A DNA stretch of 31,493 nucleotides from Bimuria novae-zelandiae CBS 107.79 (Eukaryota > Ascomycota > Dothideomycetes > Pleosporales > Didymosphaeriaceae), in contig ML976659.1 in assembly GCA_010015655.1 (NCBI GenBank), positions 410,389 through 441,881 on the forward strand, read 5' to 3'. Shown piece by piece: positions 10,898 to 19,416 of the stretch (positions within the stretch are counted from its first letter, which is position 1; each line of letters starts with the position of its first letter). The position numbers and the translations under genes are program-made. The notes under the pieces are model-generated. The model ran no database searches, had not been told where the DNA came from, and was given only the letters and a program-made list of their open reading frames with translations.

Positions 10898-11472
10898 CTA
10901 TAGGCTAGTTACCCGGTCTCTCAAATACTCCTCTTCAACCCCTGTGCTCTTTCTTCCCAGAATAGCGTTTCTGGTCGGATATCTTCCAAATGTTTCCAGC
11001 TGCAGTATGTGTCTTTTAGAAGCTGCGATCCCCATGTCAACCTACTTGTGTTCTTCTTTATTCGTACACCTTGTCTTCAATGCTTCGAATAGACAGCGTG
11101 TCGCAATCAGTGAGATCAGGCTTTCGTCTTGCATGAGTGGCATATAGAGCGCGGATGCCTTTATGACAGAGACCTGTTTGTCTAATTCCTGAGCAATGGT
11201 TTTCATAGCAACGTCGCGTGCCTTCCATCAGCACTGAAAGCTTCCAGGGTCCCACGAAAGATGTTTCGTGAAAATTGGTCCAGCAAGGCTACGAGAGCAA
11301 CGCTGGATTCAGGATGGGTGATCCAACTGTCGAGCTCACTGCGGCGGGCTCTCTGGACAAGGCTTCCGAATTCAGACTTCATTTGGTCATCAAGGCCATC
11401 TGACGCGATATTCCACTCGATTGGAGGTCGATTGAACCAGAATGCTACCACGTGCATGGCTTCGGGATCCAT
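10898..11472 (-). pseudogene. DUF924-family protein gene, frameshifted and with a stop
   Basis: The minus strand from ATG 11472-11470 encodes a DUF924 protein (PF06041). Visible hallmarks are AFWFNRPP near the start, VALLDQFSRNIFRGT in the middle, LYMPLMQDESL, and LETFGRYPTRNAILG near the end. The length implied (about 190 residues) fits the family. Two lesions break it. A one-base loss at about 11219-11228 forces a frame change between GTLEAFSADG and the following helix. An in-frame TAG at 11042-11044 lies where family logic expects a glutamine-like position (CAG to TAG). A 57-bp non-canonical intron could remove the TAG, but the frameshift would remain. The family's biochemical role is unknown. 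The start codon abuts an inserted hAT-like element, which separates the gene from its upstream region. Confidence 0.8.
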
Positions 11473-11478
11473 TGAAGC
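11471..11478. repeat. 8-bp target-site duplication, left copy (ATTGAAGC)
   Basis: Exactly matches 12219-12226 on the other side of the hAT-like element. Two of its bases form part of the ATG of the DUF924 pseudogene. Confidence 0.9.
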
Positions 11479-12218
11479 CAGCGCATGCAACAATCGGTAT
11501 TACTGACCGTACTTTACAGTCCGTAATTGGTTTTGGGCTGTACGTACCGTAGTGAGGTGCCCACCGTACTAGGCACCATACCGTACTAACTTTGAAGCCG
11601 TAATACGGCTATACGGAACTTTTTCTAAATTATTTAAAAATATAAAGTAGTTATAGAGTTACATAGTTTTAAAATTACTAGTTCTTTTAAATTTTATTAG
11701 TAAAAAGCGGCGTATCACGCGCACGGACACCGTAGTAAAAAAAAGTAAGTTAAACGCAATATCTTATTATCTATAAGATAGTTATAGATTACCACTTTAT
11801 GCTAGTAACTTTATATAACCATAAGCGCTATTTTTTCTCCGCTAAATATATAATTACGTGTAATTATATGTTTATTAGCTCTAAAAACTATTAAGGCCTA
11901 CTAGCTATAAAAGAACTAGCAAAAAAAAAGCGCTATACTTAGCTACTTTATAAAGTTAACTTCTTATATGAATAATAAGGAGACACCGACGTGGTTAATA
12001 GTAATAATAATATTTTAAAACTTTTAAAGGCTTTAAAAACCGACTTTAACACTAGCCTCCTTTTTAATTAGGAAATTTATATATACTATAAGCTATATAG
12101 TAATCCTACAGTACTATACTAACCCCTTAGCTATAGCGTACGTACCGTAATAACTAGTAACCATAACGTAACTGTAGCAGGGTCGAACCGACCGTATTAC
12201 CTACTGTTGCAAGCGCTG
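11479..12218. mobile_element. Non-autonomous hAT-like element, 740 bp
   Basis: The two ends are inverted repeats. The left end starts CAGCGCATGCAACAATCGG and the complement of the right end starts CAGCGCTTGCAACAGTAGG; 21 of the outer 25 positions match, and weaker similarity continues inward (TTACAGTCCG versus CTACAGTTACG). An exact 8-bp duplication (ATTGAAGC) flanks the element. CAG-type ends with an 8-bp duplication are the signature of the hAT superfamily. The interior is very AT-rich and encodes nothing I can read, so this is a MITE or an internally deleted, RIP-mutated copy. Repeated CCGTA motifs cluster near both ends and could be subterminal transposase sites (inference). It sits directly upstream of the DUF924 start codon. 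Confidence 0.88.
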
Positions 12219-12226
12219 ATTGAAGC
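12219..12226. repeat. 8-bp target-site duplication, right copy (ATTGAAGC)
   Basis: Identical to 11471-11478; together they mark the insertion point of the hAT-like element. Confidence 0.9.
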
Positions 12227-12632
12227 CGATATTGATGATGTGGTGTGCTGCTGAACAGGTCGGCACTGCAAATTTGGGTAAATACTGTCGAGCCTGCGTT
12301 GGCGTAGTCTCGGTAGGATGTGGCGAGTGATGATGGGGCAATGATTGAAGAGGTACGGAGATTGCTGTGCCGCAATTCCTGACAGAAATCTTGTTGGCGC
12401 CCGCATGCGTGTCAGATGCCCTTGCCGCCAGCACGGAAATCGAGTCGGTATCAAAAGGGGAGTGGAGGACTTTATCGCAACTTGTTCGACTGAGCGCTGA
12501 TGAGCTTGAAGTCAGCCGCGAAGATACTTGCGCGCCCAAGTAAGAGTGTGCAGGAATATCTTACAGCTGACCAATCAGAGACACACATGTGAAGGCCTAC
12601 ACCAGGGTACGCCGGACGCTGAAAAGCTGACC
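12227..12632. promoter_or_regulatory. Former upstream region of DUF924 gene, no gene seen
   Basis: About 400 bp of normal composition between the hAT-like element and the P450 pseudogene. Minus-strand frames are open here but have no recognisable features; before the insertion this DNA would have been the DUF924 5' flank. Confidence 0.4.
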
Positions 12633-12702
12633 CAGTGACGAGGTTTTTAGAGCTAAATCCCGGCCCCCAATTCCGAAGCTAGCTCTAAAAACGCCCTCAC
12701 TG
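12633..12702. repeat. 70-bp near-palindrome, possible miniature inverted-repeat element
   Basis: Both ends read CAGTGA, then four differing bases, then GTTTTTAGAGCTA when each is taken inward from its own end, giving a stem of about 23 bp around a 24-base centre. It resembles a very small terminal-inverted-repeat element. No matching target duplication is seen in the immediate flanks, so it could instead be a fixed hairpin or operator in the P450 upstream region. Confidence 0.6.
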
Positions 12703-12890
12703 AACTGAATGAGTCGCCCAACACCTTCCCTTAATCGCAAGCTCGCTAGCAATCTAACTGCGCTCACGACAGGATGTTTGTTCCTGAATGGCGCTTCCTC
12801 TTAGGCGCGCTCATAACTTACTACGGAACCATTGTTTTCTACCGCTTCTTCTTACACTGTGAAGGTAATTGTAATCGGTAGACTGTACAG

Positions 12891-12975
12891 CTGCTAATCT
12901 GGTTGAACTGCTAATCTGGTTGAACTGCTAATCTGGTTGAACTGCTAATCTGGTTGAACTGCTAATCTGGTTGAA
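12891..12975. repeat. Five perfect 17-bp tandem repeats
   Basis: The unit CTGCTAATCTGGTTGAA occurs five times without change, plus a partial sixth (CTGCTATCTG). The array lies in what should be the first intron of the P450 pseudogene. Each unit contains CTAAT, resembling a fungal intron branch site. Confidence 0.95.
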
Positions 12976-13632
12976 CTGCTATCTGCCTGTTGTTCTGTAT
13001 TCTGTTCCTGCGGCGCTCTCCACGGGCTAGCAGTAGGATCTATTTACATTACGTATCTATGATCCTGTTGAGGTAAGAGGTGCTTGATATGATGAGGAAG
13101 CAGCACCAGTGATCCGCGTCTCCTCATAACCGTCACATACACCCTCTGGCCAAACTTCCGGGACGTAAGCTTGCAGCGATCTCCCGCTGGTATGAAGCTT
13201 ACTACGACGTTGTTCTAAGGGGAAAGTATACCTTAAAATTTACAGAACTACACAGAATCTAAGGTATCTTAAGCAACACTACTACTCTGGGTCGAGCAGA
13301 AAAGAATACTGACATGCACAGGCCCTATTATTCGTATCAGTCCACATGAACTTCATGTTGTCGACCTAGCCTTATTCGACACTTTGTAGCGCACGGATGG
13401 GCAATGGAACAAGTACAGTTGGGCGTACGATGCGTTCGGTGCAAAAAGCTCCACTATTTTTGGTTCAGGTATTCATCCAATCCTAGCAGCTAGCTTCTCT
13501 ACTAACAGGGTCCTACAGAACGCAACGAGCACAAAGCGCACCGACGCGCAATAGCCCCATTCTTCTCAAAATCGAATGTCGCTGCTAGAGAACGAGTACT
13601 GTGACAGAACGTCAATAAGCTTTGCCAGCGGA

Positions 13633-13634
13633 TA
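13633..13634. repeat. TA target-site duplication, left copy
   Basis: TA within codon ATA of the P450 frame. The matching TA is at 16931-16932. Removing the element and one copy restores an in-frame join reading CQRIAQLTG, as expected for this P450 family. Confidence 0.75.
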
Positions 13635-13638
13635 TCGG

Positions 13639-13664
13639 TGATTCTGGAAATACCTGCTCGACCC
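13639..13664 (+). repeat. Left terminal inverted repeat of Tc1/mariner element
   Basis: 26 bp, exactly complementary to 16902-16927. Confidence 0.95.
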
Positions 13665-13785
13665 ACTGTTTTAGTAAGCGCTTCCCCGCCTTCATTCTCC
13701 ACCACCCAAAATGGGTGACAGGAAATGTTTATTGAGAATATACACCTACTTTTAACCCCTGTTCGATTGCTAAGGGTGAATTAAT

Positions 13786-15413
13786 ATGCCAGAGACTTGT
13801 AGGAGACGTAAAGCGACGTAGGTGTTTAACGCTAGGGTTAACCCTCCGGGCAACAAGCGGCGTAGGCGTAATAAGGGCCCTACTACCACTAGTAAGGCCA
13901 GGGAGCCCTTGTAAGAGTTGTAATAAGATAGCTAATTAGCTGTTGACGCGCAGGCCGACGAGGTGTTTAAGGACGATAATATTATAGACGCGGAGTTGTA
14001 CGCAGAGGATAAGGAGAACCAGCCTTTAGGCCAGCTACTAAGTGTGCTGAGCAGGTTACTAAGCCTCCGCCTAAGTTCTGATACCCCTAAGGCTGCTAGG
14101 GAGGCTGCTAAGGAGCCTAAGTATAAGGAGGAGGAGCTATTAGTTACTGCCTGTTGGCGTGCCTTTTTAGGGAAGGACTCCCTCGCCCACCACTAAGACT
14201 TTAATAGTAAAGCTATTATAGACAATTAGACGTTAACAGGGCTTTAGGAGTAGGTAGACGACGTTATAAGAGACCTCGCGAATGAGCAGCCGCCGCAGAG
14301 AGCCTTTATTAAGAGCCTTACTACTACTGTATATATAAGCAAGTAGCTAAAGGAGCTACGACTTATTAAGTTACTCTAGCGTGGAGAGGTCCTTAGATTT
14401 AATCACGTAAGGGAGCAGGCCTAGCAGCTTAAGGAGACGTTAAATAAGGTTATCCGCGTTGACTTTGACTTGAAGTTGTAGCTTACAGAAACGCCGCAAA
14501 ACGCCCAAACGCGTAATAGGGGGGTATTGCAAGGCCGGCCAGGGATCCGACTGACGGCAACAAATTAGTAACTTCTGGATTTGCCTGAGGTGCTCGCCGC
14601 CGAGGTTGCTGCAGGTAACGGCGTTGCGATATAGATCCGCGATAAATAGAGGTGCTAGGACTCTAAGTGTCGTAACCACTCCTTCTGCTGCTGGGTATCG
14701 CGGACGCCAGGGAGAGTTGATCGCTTCGAGGACCACTACCTAGCCGATAGCAATATCGTGGCGATCTGGGCGCGCGAGATAACCCTCGGAGAGAGCAGCG
14801 TCGAGGCTCCTTCAGACAATATACGTTTATGCCTGGCCAACGCGAGGGCGCGGGCGGCTAAGGAGAAGGCATAGAGGCGCAAGAAACGGGCGGCCAGCGA
14901 CAGCGGCAGCAGCAGTGGAGATGCCTTTGACAAGTGTATCAGACTCATCACGGCCAATACTATGCAGCAATTAGCCTAAAGTCAAGCTTTGCTGCGTCCT
15001 CCACCCGAGGCAGCCGGACCAGCTGAGCCCTTAAGGCTCGATTGGGAGCCTCTAACTTACCAAAACATGTCGGAGCTATNNNNNNNNNNNNNNNNNNNNN
15101 NNNNNNNNNNNNNNNNNNNNNNNNNNNNNNNNNNNNNNNAGAGATTAATAAGGTGCTGGAGACAGTCGTCCAAGGCTCCGGGATTGATATTAATATGCTC
15201 ATGGATCCGTCGGACGGAGGCATGCCGTTTAGCGTCTAGAGGGAGGATTTTGCCCTACCTGTCGGGCTGCTCCTGCGGCTGCGCAGCATGGCAAAACAAT
15301 GGCGATCTAAGTACGCTGGACTCACAGAAAGCGAAATTGAGGGCGCCGCAGAGGCTCAAGAGAGTGAAGACGAGCAGAAATTACGTGACGAGAGACGTAG
15401 GGAAGTTAACTGA
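13786..15413 (+). pseudogene. Second ORF of the Tc1/mariner element, RIP-degraded
   Basis: A plus-strand frame starting at ATG 13786 (MPETCRRRKA) reads as charged, helical protein through 15079. After the assembly gap it continues in a different register to TGA 15411-15413; the register change may simply reflect the arbitrary gap length. Many stops interrupt it, nearly all TAG or TAA where CAG or CAA (Gln) would fit, the mark of CpA-to-TpA mutation. Visible parts are a basic N-terminus (KRRRRNKG), an acidic stretch (DAELYAEDKENQPLG), several coiled-coil-like segments and an acidic/basic C-terminus. I recognise no domain. It could be a DNA-binding accessory protein of the element or a captured gene. 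Expected length is about 530-550 residues. Confidence 0.6.
15080..15139. other. Assembly gap (60 N)
   Basis: Sixty undetermined bases inside the second ORF of the Tc1/mariner element; the real length is unknown. Confidence 0.99.
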
Positions 15414-15808
15414 GTGGGGTGTTGCGGCGGGGGAGCTGGCGACATGGGCGTAGAAAACGCGTCGCAGGCACGGGCCACCCAGCGCATTTGAACGAAGTTG
15501 AGACGATTTTTCTGTCAATTTAACTAAGTACATGCATGTTTTACAGTGAGTTACTATAAAGTTGCCTCTACTAGCGTCGGCCGCTGTCACTAAAACAACC
15601 TACCATGTCAACGCCGCCAACGCCTCTCCACCCATAACTCCACAACCACAACAGCTATTCGAAATCCGACAACAGCAATTAATTCAGCGACCTCGTTTCT
15701 ACCTTGCCTAGTTATCGCGGTATTTATTTCCTGGCGTTGTGGGTGCAAAATCCCCGCCGCCATAAAGGCTGCCCTGACACCTCTCCGACAGACTTTCTCC
15801 GCGCGCAG
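15414..15808. other. Element-internal spacer between converging ORFs
   Basis: About 395 bp between the end of the degraded ORF and the stop of the transposase. No gene or repeat is evident; it would contain both 3' ends. Confidence 0.5.
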
Positions 15809-16813
15809 TCACGCCGCCACCCACCCACAATACGTATAGAACTTGCTTGCGGCAGGCATGTTATAGCAAACAGCCTGCACAGCTTCCTCTAAGAAGTAGG
15901 CAAAGTTGGCGTACACGTTGGCCCGCTCGAAGGTCCGTTTTATCCAGCTTTTCAGAGCCTTAAAGGTCTGCTCGATCGGGTTGAAATCAGGCGAGTATGG
16001 CGGCAAGTATTCCAGTATTACGCCTGCGTCTCTACACAGTTGCTGGAGCCTTACTGACTTATGGATAGACGCGTTGTCAAGGAGTATTACCGATCGTTTG
16101 CCCGGCCAGGAGTTGCAAAGTGGGAGCACCTGAGTAGCCATAAAATGCTCCATCAGCTCTGCAGTAATTGCTCCCTGGTATACGACGTGGGTGAGGTAAC
16201 CAGACGCGTCCATGGCCGGCAGAACGCTCCACCTCTCCGAGCGTCGCGCTGAGTAGACGGCGTCAACAGGGCTATTGACGGGCGACCAGCCGTACTTCCT
16301 ATCGCCAGTTCGCTCGTTGGCGGCGCTCTCGTCGAGGCAGACGACTTGATCAGTTGTATATATTTGCTGGCAGCGCGCACGGAAGGCCCGGCGGAGTAGC
16401 TCGTTGCGCTCGGCCGCAGCTTTTGAAGCTGCCTTTCTGCTCCAATTAAGTTTGGCCAAGGTCTCCCAGAGGGATGGGATGGAGATCCGCACGTCAAAGT
16501 CGTCGTACAAGAAGGCCTGCATCTCGTCCAAATACATGGTTGGTTTGCCCCTGAGGTGTTCGAGCAGCTTATCTCTATGAAACTGACTAAGTATAGGTGG
16601 GCGCCCACGCCGAACACCAGGGGGCCCGTATGGCTGGCCAAAGTACTCCATCGACAATTTAATCCTCCTAGTAGTAGAGCAGGCGACGCCTGTTGTTCTC
16701 TGGATTGAGCAATTTGAGTGGCCGGCGGCCAACTTTTCGAGTACTGCCTGCAGCACCGAGGGCTGCAATCTATGCCCAGTAGGTCTCCCAGGAGTATGAG
16801 GCATATTGTTCAT
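15809..16813 (-). CDS. Intact IS630/Tc1-mariner DDE transposase
   Basis: An uninterrupted 334-residue protein. The N-terminal 120 residues form helix-turn-helix regions, with a GRP-like motif in VRRGRPPILS. The catalytic core (DDE_3 type) shows the first Asp in VVCLDESAANER, the second in VILLDNASIHKS and the acidic third position in PPYSPDFNPIEQ (Glu). It ends with the usual helical tail. The enzyme cuts and rejoins the element's terminal inverted repeats in the nucleus, inserting at TA. All catalytic residues are present, so the element could be active or able to mobilise non-autonomous copies. The reading frame shows none of the stops that fill the partner ORF. It starts about 90 bp inside the right terminal repeat. 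Confidence 0.93.
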   Translation of the reverse strand: MNNMPHTPGRPTGHRLQPSVLQAVLEKLAAGHSNCSIQRTTGVACSTTRRIKLSMEYFGQPYGPPGVRRGRPPILSQFHRDKLLEHLRGKPTMYLDEMQAFLYDDFDVRISIPSLWETLAKLNWSRKAASKAAAERNELLRRAFRARCQQIYTTDQVVCLDESAANERTGDRKYGWSPVNSPVDAVYSARRSERWSVLPAMDASGYLTHVVYQGAITAELMEHFMATQVLPLCNSWPGKRSVILLDNASIHKSVRLQQLCRDAGVILEYLPPYSPDFNPIEQTFKALKSWIKRTFERANVYANFAYFLEEAVQAVCYNMPAASKFYTYCGWVAA

Positions 16814-16901
16814 GGGGGCAACGTTGGAGGATAACGTTGTTGGGGTGAGGTTGCCAAATTACCCCACCCGAAGCTAGATCGGATGACTGACTAATATTTG
16901 C

Positions 16902-16927
16902 GGGTCGAGCAGGTATTTCCAGAATCA
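16902..16927 (-). repeat. Right terminal inverted repeat of Tc1/mariner element
   Basis: 26 bp, perfect inverse of 13639-13664. Confidence 0.95.
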
Positions 16928-16930
16928 TAA

Positions 16931-17969
16931 TAGCGCAGCTTACGGGGACATCCTTCAACCTTGGGGCACCTATAAGCGCTTTTACAAGGGACACTGCTAA
17001 CGAATACGTCGTCGGGAAGACTTACAATGAGCTCGATTGTGAAGATTTTGGTATTGAGTTGTCCATCGCGTCTCACAGCGCAGGGGTTTTTTGGCGCACG
17101 ACGAAGCATGTACGCTGGTTTGGACCCTTACTTAGAGCGCTACCTATCAGCTGGGTTATGAAGTCAGGTGATGAAGGGACGGCATCTTTTCTCCGATATT
17201 TGAAAGCAAGTGATTCTCGGGACACGGATTTCTTGTGTTTTGCTGATTCTCCCAGCAATTTGAACAGGACACTTGTCCACTCCGATCTTCCCCCTTCCGA
17301 GAAGACTTTCGATCGCATTCGCCAAGAGGTCTCAACCGTGACTGGGGCAGCATTCGAAATAACCGCCAGTGCCCTGAGAGTCATCATGTACCACATTTAC
17401 ACAAACGACAAGATTTTTCAACGTCTCAACGAAGAGCTCGCCACCGTCGCCATGGATTATTCCCTCAAGCAACTGGAACAGCTTCCTTACCTCACAGCTG
17501 TTCTTACCGAAGGCATGCGTTTGAGTCCCGCCGTGGCCTCCAGGGCTGCATGTACCACAAACAAAGATCTATTCTACAAAGACTGGCGAATTCCAGCCGG
17601 CACTCCAGTTGGAATGACTACTCTGCTAATGAATACCGATGAATCACTATACCCCGACCCTACGCGGTTCGATCCAGATCGGTGGTTGGCTTCGAAAACC
17701 GCTGGTTCTGAAGCTAGGGTATATGCTCCCTTTTCGAAAGGAACAAGAGTGTGCCTCGGAATGCAGTGTGTTTTAGGTCATCTCGAGGCGGAGCTTCGCT
17801 GACTTGTTTTGAGAAAAGTCTCGTCTGGGCGGAGATGTACTTGCTCATCGCCGCAATCGTGCCGAAATTCCGCTTCAACATTGAAGGGGCCAAGGCGAGT
17901 GATTTTGAGCTAGAAAGCGACAACTTTAGCATCGGTACTAAGGCTGGATGCAATCTGGTGGTCCTTTAG
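16931..17969 (+). pseudogene. CYP58-like cytochrome P450, 3' half
   Basis: The P450 resumes here in the frame of the 5' half. It contains APISAFTRDTANEYVVGK (helix E/F region), an I-helix segment AAFEITASA (a variant of AGxxT), the ExxR pair in TEGMRLSP, FDPDRW, and the haem-binding loop FSKGTRVCLG with the cysteine ligand. A 53-bp intron (17766-17818; donor GTGTGT, branch CTGAC, acceptor AAAAG) joins CLGMH to LVWAEMYLL, giving the normal C-terminus ending at 17969. No stop is seen in this half, unlike the 5' half with three. The whole gene would be about 490 residues. It cannot make a P450 because the anchor and substrate-recognition regions lie beyond the 3.3-kb insertion. Confidence 0.88.
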
Positions 17970-18289
17970 ATCTAAATGAAGACCCGAAACTGGTTGTAGC
18001 ATCTTGAGTCTCCTAGGAGATGGATGACTGCGTCGCAAATTCAACATCTGCAATGGCGTTAAGGACATAACCGGTTACTGTGGGAGTTGTTCACGAAGCA
18101 AGTGACTAGTATCGAATCTCAATATGTCCTATAATTGACCTTGCGTAGGGGGATTTTGGTAACTTCGCAAACCTTCACCTATAGCAATGGAAGTTAACTC
18201 CACTACGTGCCGCCTTGCTGCAGTATATAAAGTCGGATCTAACTCCTAAGACTCGAGATGTTTTCGCTAGCATATCCCAAGCAACGATT
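17970..18289. other. Intergenic, no gene seen
   Basis: 320 bp between the P450 3' end and the RING-like gene. No conserved frame; a TATATAAAG at about 18224 could be a promoter element for the RING-like gene. Confidence 0.4.
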
Positions 18290-18993
18290 ATGGCACCAAG
18301 AATAGACCTTTGTAATCTTCCAGCTATATCAAGGACATATGACGTCTTCATTGAAGAACCATCAGGCTCCCCAAAGGATAAGGAGCCTGAACAATGCTAT
18401 GTTTGTAACCGATACTACGGTACTATAGACAGCTCTGACGACTCAGACGGTCTTGACGAGTCAATTTTCGACCGTACTAGGTGTCAGTTGCCCCGGTGAC
18501 CCTACGGTCCACCGTGCACCTGCTTAGTCATCGATTCTCTGTTCGTGTACTATAGATAGCTAGTCTCAGCACACACACAATACAATCGACTTTTCTGTCC
18601 ACTTTTGAGCCCCACTCATCTGTCACTAGGATCTCACCAAGAATCCTACGTCGACTACGCCGTGCGGCGGAACCAGGTCCCATTGAGATGACATGCCAAC
18701 CACTGGTCCTCCGATCCTGCGGCCACAAAATCGGAAGCAAGTGCTTGAAGAAGCTTATCTGGAAGTTCAAGTTTGATCGATCCCAGCTGTGCCAAACTCG
18801 GATACGGGTCAGACATAGCCCGTTCCCGCGCTGGCTGCAGTCTGTTTGTACGGCGCGGTGGCCTGCCGTAGTCATCAATCTGTCATCACCGAAAAGTTTG
18901 ATGAGAAGGAGCTGGCCTAACATGATCGTCTCATCGCAGCATCACAGCCTGTTACACTCAGCGAGAAGTTTAAGCTCTGGGGAACCTTCGTGA
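18290..18993 (+). CDS. RING-finger-like protein, probably decaying
   Basis: ATG 18290 opens a frame with the first zinc pair CYVC. A phase-compatible intron (18496-18569, donor GTGACC, acceptor CTCAG) leads to CQPLVLRSCGHKIGSKCLKKLIW, holding a CxH and CxxC-type arrangement like RING domains. The final CxxC pair is not clear: the expected place reads LCQTRI. The frame ends at 18993. From about 18850 a neighbouring frame looks more protein-like (TEKFDEKEL, a TAA, then SEKFKLWGTFVSRFPPW), suggesting a frameshift and a nonsense codon in the 3' part. RING proteins commonly act as ubiquitin ligases; this one may not be functional. The start, the intron and the 3' end are all model-dependent. Confidence 0.45.
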
Positions 18994-19122
18994 GCCGCTT
19001 TCCGCCCTGGGTCTTGCTACTACAAAAACCATACTGGACGTGCGCACTCCTCCATCTCCATCTCTGCTGCCAAGTCGAATCGTTGGTCCTCAGTTCCACA
19101 CGAGGGACACAATATCATCTCT

Positions 19123-19416
19123 ATGTCAGAGTCTTACTGTTGCTTCTTTTCACAGAGGATTCGCTATGGTGTTGGCTGCTCGATTTCCTGTTCGGTTCAA
19201 CCCATCATGTACGTCGCGATATGGCAGCTTTTGCTTCTCCAGCGGCTACATTTGCCAGCAGTCTCTCTGTGTTTTTATGGATGGTTTATCATGTCGCGGA
19301 TTGCGGGTGCTATGATAGGCTGGAAAGTTCTCTTGGTGAGTGTGATGATAGAATGGTTCACAATAATGCTGATCATCTTGTTATTGATTTTATACGGCGT
19401 GGGGAGTAGAAGATAG
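19123..19416 (+). CDS. Hydrophobic open frame, possible tail of the RING-like gene
   Basis: A 97-residue frame with two long hydrophobic segments (IMYVAIWQLLLLQ and MLIILLLILYGVG) just downstream of the RING-like frames. It may be the membrane-spanning C-terminus of the same decayed gene, or chance. No domain is recognised. Confidence 0.2.
   Translation: MSESYCCFFSQRIRYGVGCSISCSVQPIMYVAIWQLLLLQRLHLPAVSLCFYGWFIMSRIAGAMIGWKVLLVSVMIEWFTIMLIILLLILYGVGSRR

Larger units (their letters stand above)
12774..13634 (+). pseudogene. CYP58-like cytochrome P450, 5' half
   Basis: ATG 12774 opens a membrane anchor (MFVPEWRFLLGALITYYGT) ending near 12864 at a GT donor. The proline-rich hinge HPLAKLPGRKL starts at 13140, with exon frame to 13263. 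An intron at 13264-13321 (branch CTGAC) leads to GPIIRISPHELH. A second intron at 13469-13518 (branch CTAAC) leads to the helix C region HKAHRRAIAPFFSKSN. Three in-frame stops break it: TAA 13260-13262, TAG 13387-13389 and TGA 13602-13604. At codon ATA 13632-13634 the gene is cut by a Tc1/mariner-type element and resumes in frame at 16930. The first intron's acceptor is unresolved. Relatives such as trichodiene-oxygenase-type P450s act in the ER membrane on terpenoid or other secondary metabolites; the substrate here is unknown. Confidence 0.8.
13635..16930. mobile_element. Two-ORF Tc1/mariner (IS630-type) transposon, about 3.3 kb
   Basis: A 26-bp perfect terminal inverted repeat starts TGATTCTGGAAATACC at 13639 and is mirrored at 16902-16927. 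A TA (or ATA) duplication flanks the element inside the P450 gene. It carries an intact DDE transposase on the minus strand near the right end and a long, stop-riddled ORF on the plus strand near the left end; the two converge in the middle. The size is well above the 1.3-1.9 kb usual for fungal Tc1/mariner elements, so the left ORF may be cargo or a second element-encoded protein. A 60-N assembly gap lies inside. The perfect terminal repeats and intact transposase suggest recent arrival. Confidence 0.85.

Noticed and set aside
11042..11088. Intron to remove the TAG in the DUF924 gene
   Set aside because: A 57-bp GTGTAC..AAAAG solution keeps frame but has a poor donor and acceptor, and the upstream frameshift remains, so a pseudogene is the simpler reading.
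12201..12539. Minus-strand frames of up to 112 codons upstream of the hAT-like element
   Set aside because: Ser/Thr/His-rich low-complexity translation, several frames open at once, no splice pattern or family resemblance.
12643..12660. Resemblance of GTTTTTAGAGCTA to a bacterial CRISPR tracr/guide scaffold
   Set aside because: Only a dozen bases, in a fungal context, explained as one arm of a local palindrome; no array, Cas gene or tracr structure.
12891..12985. CRISPR-like array
   Set aside because: Units are contiguous 17-bp tandem repeats with no spacers.
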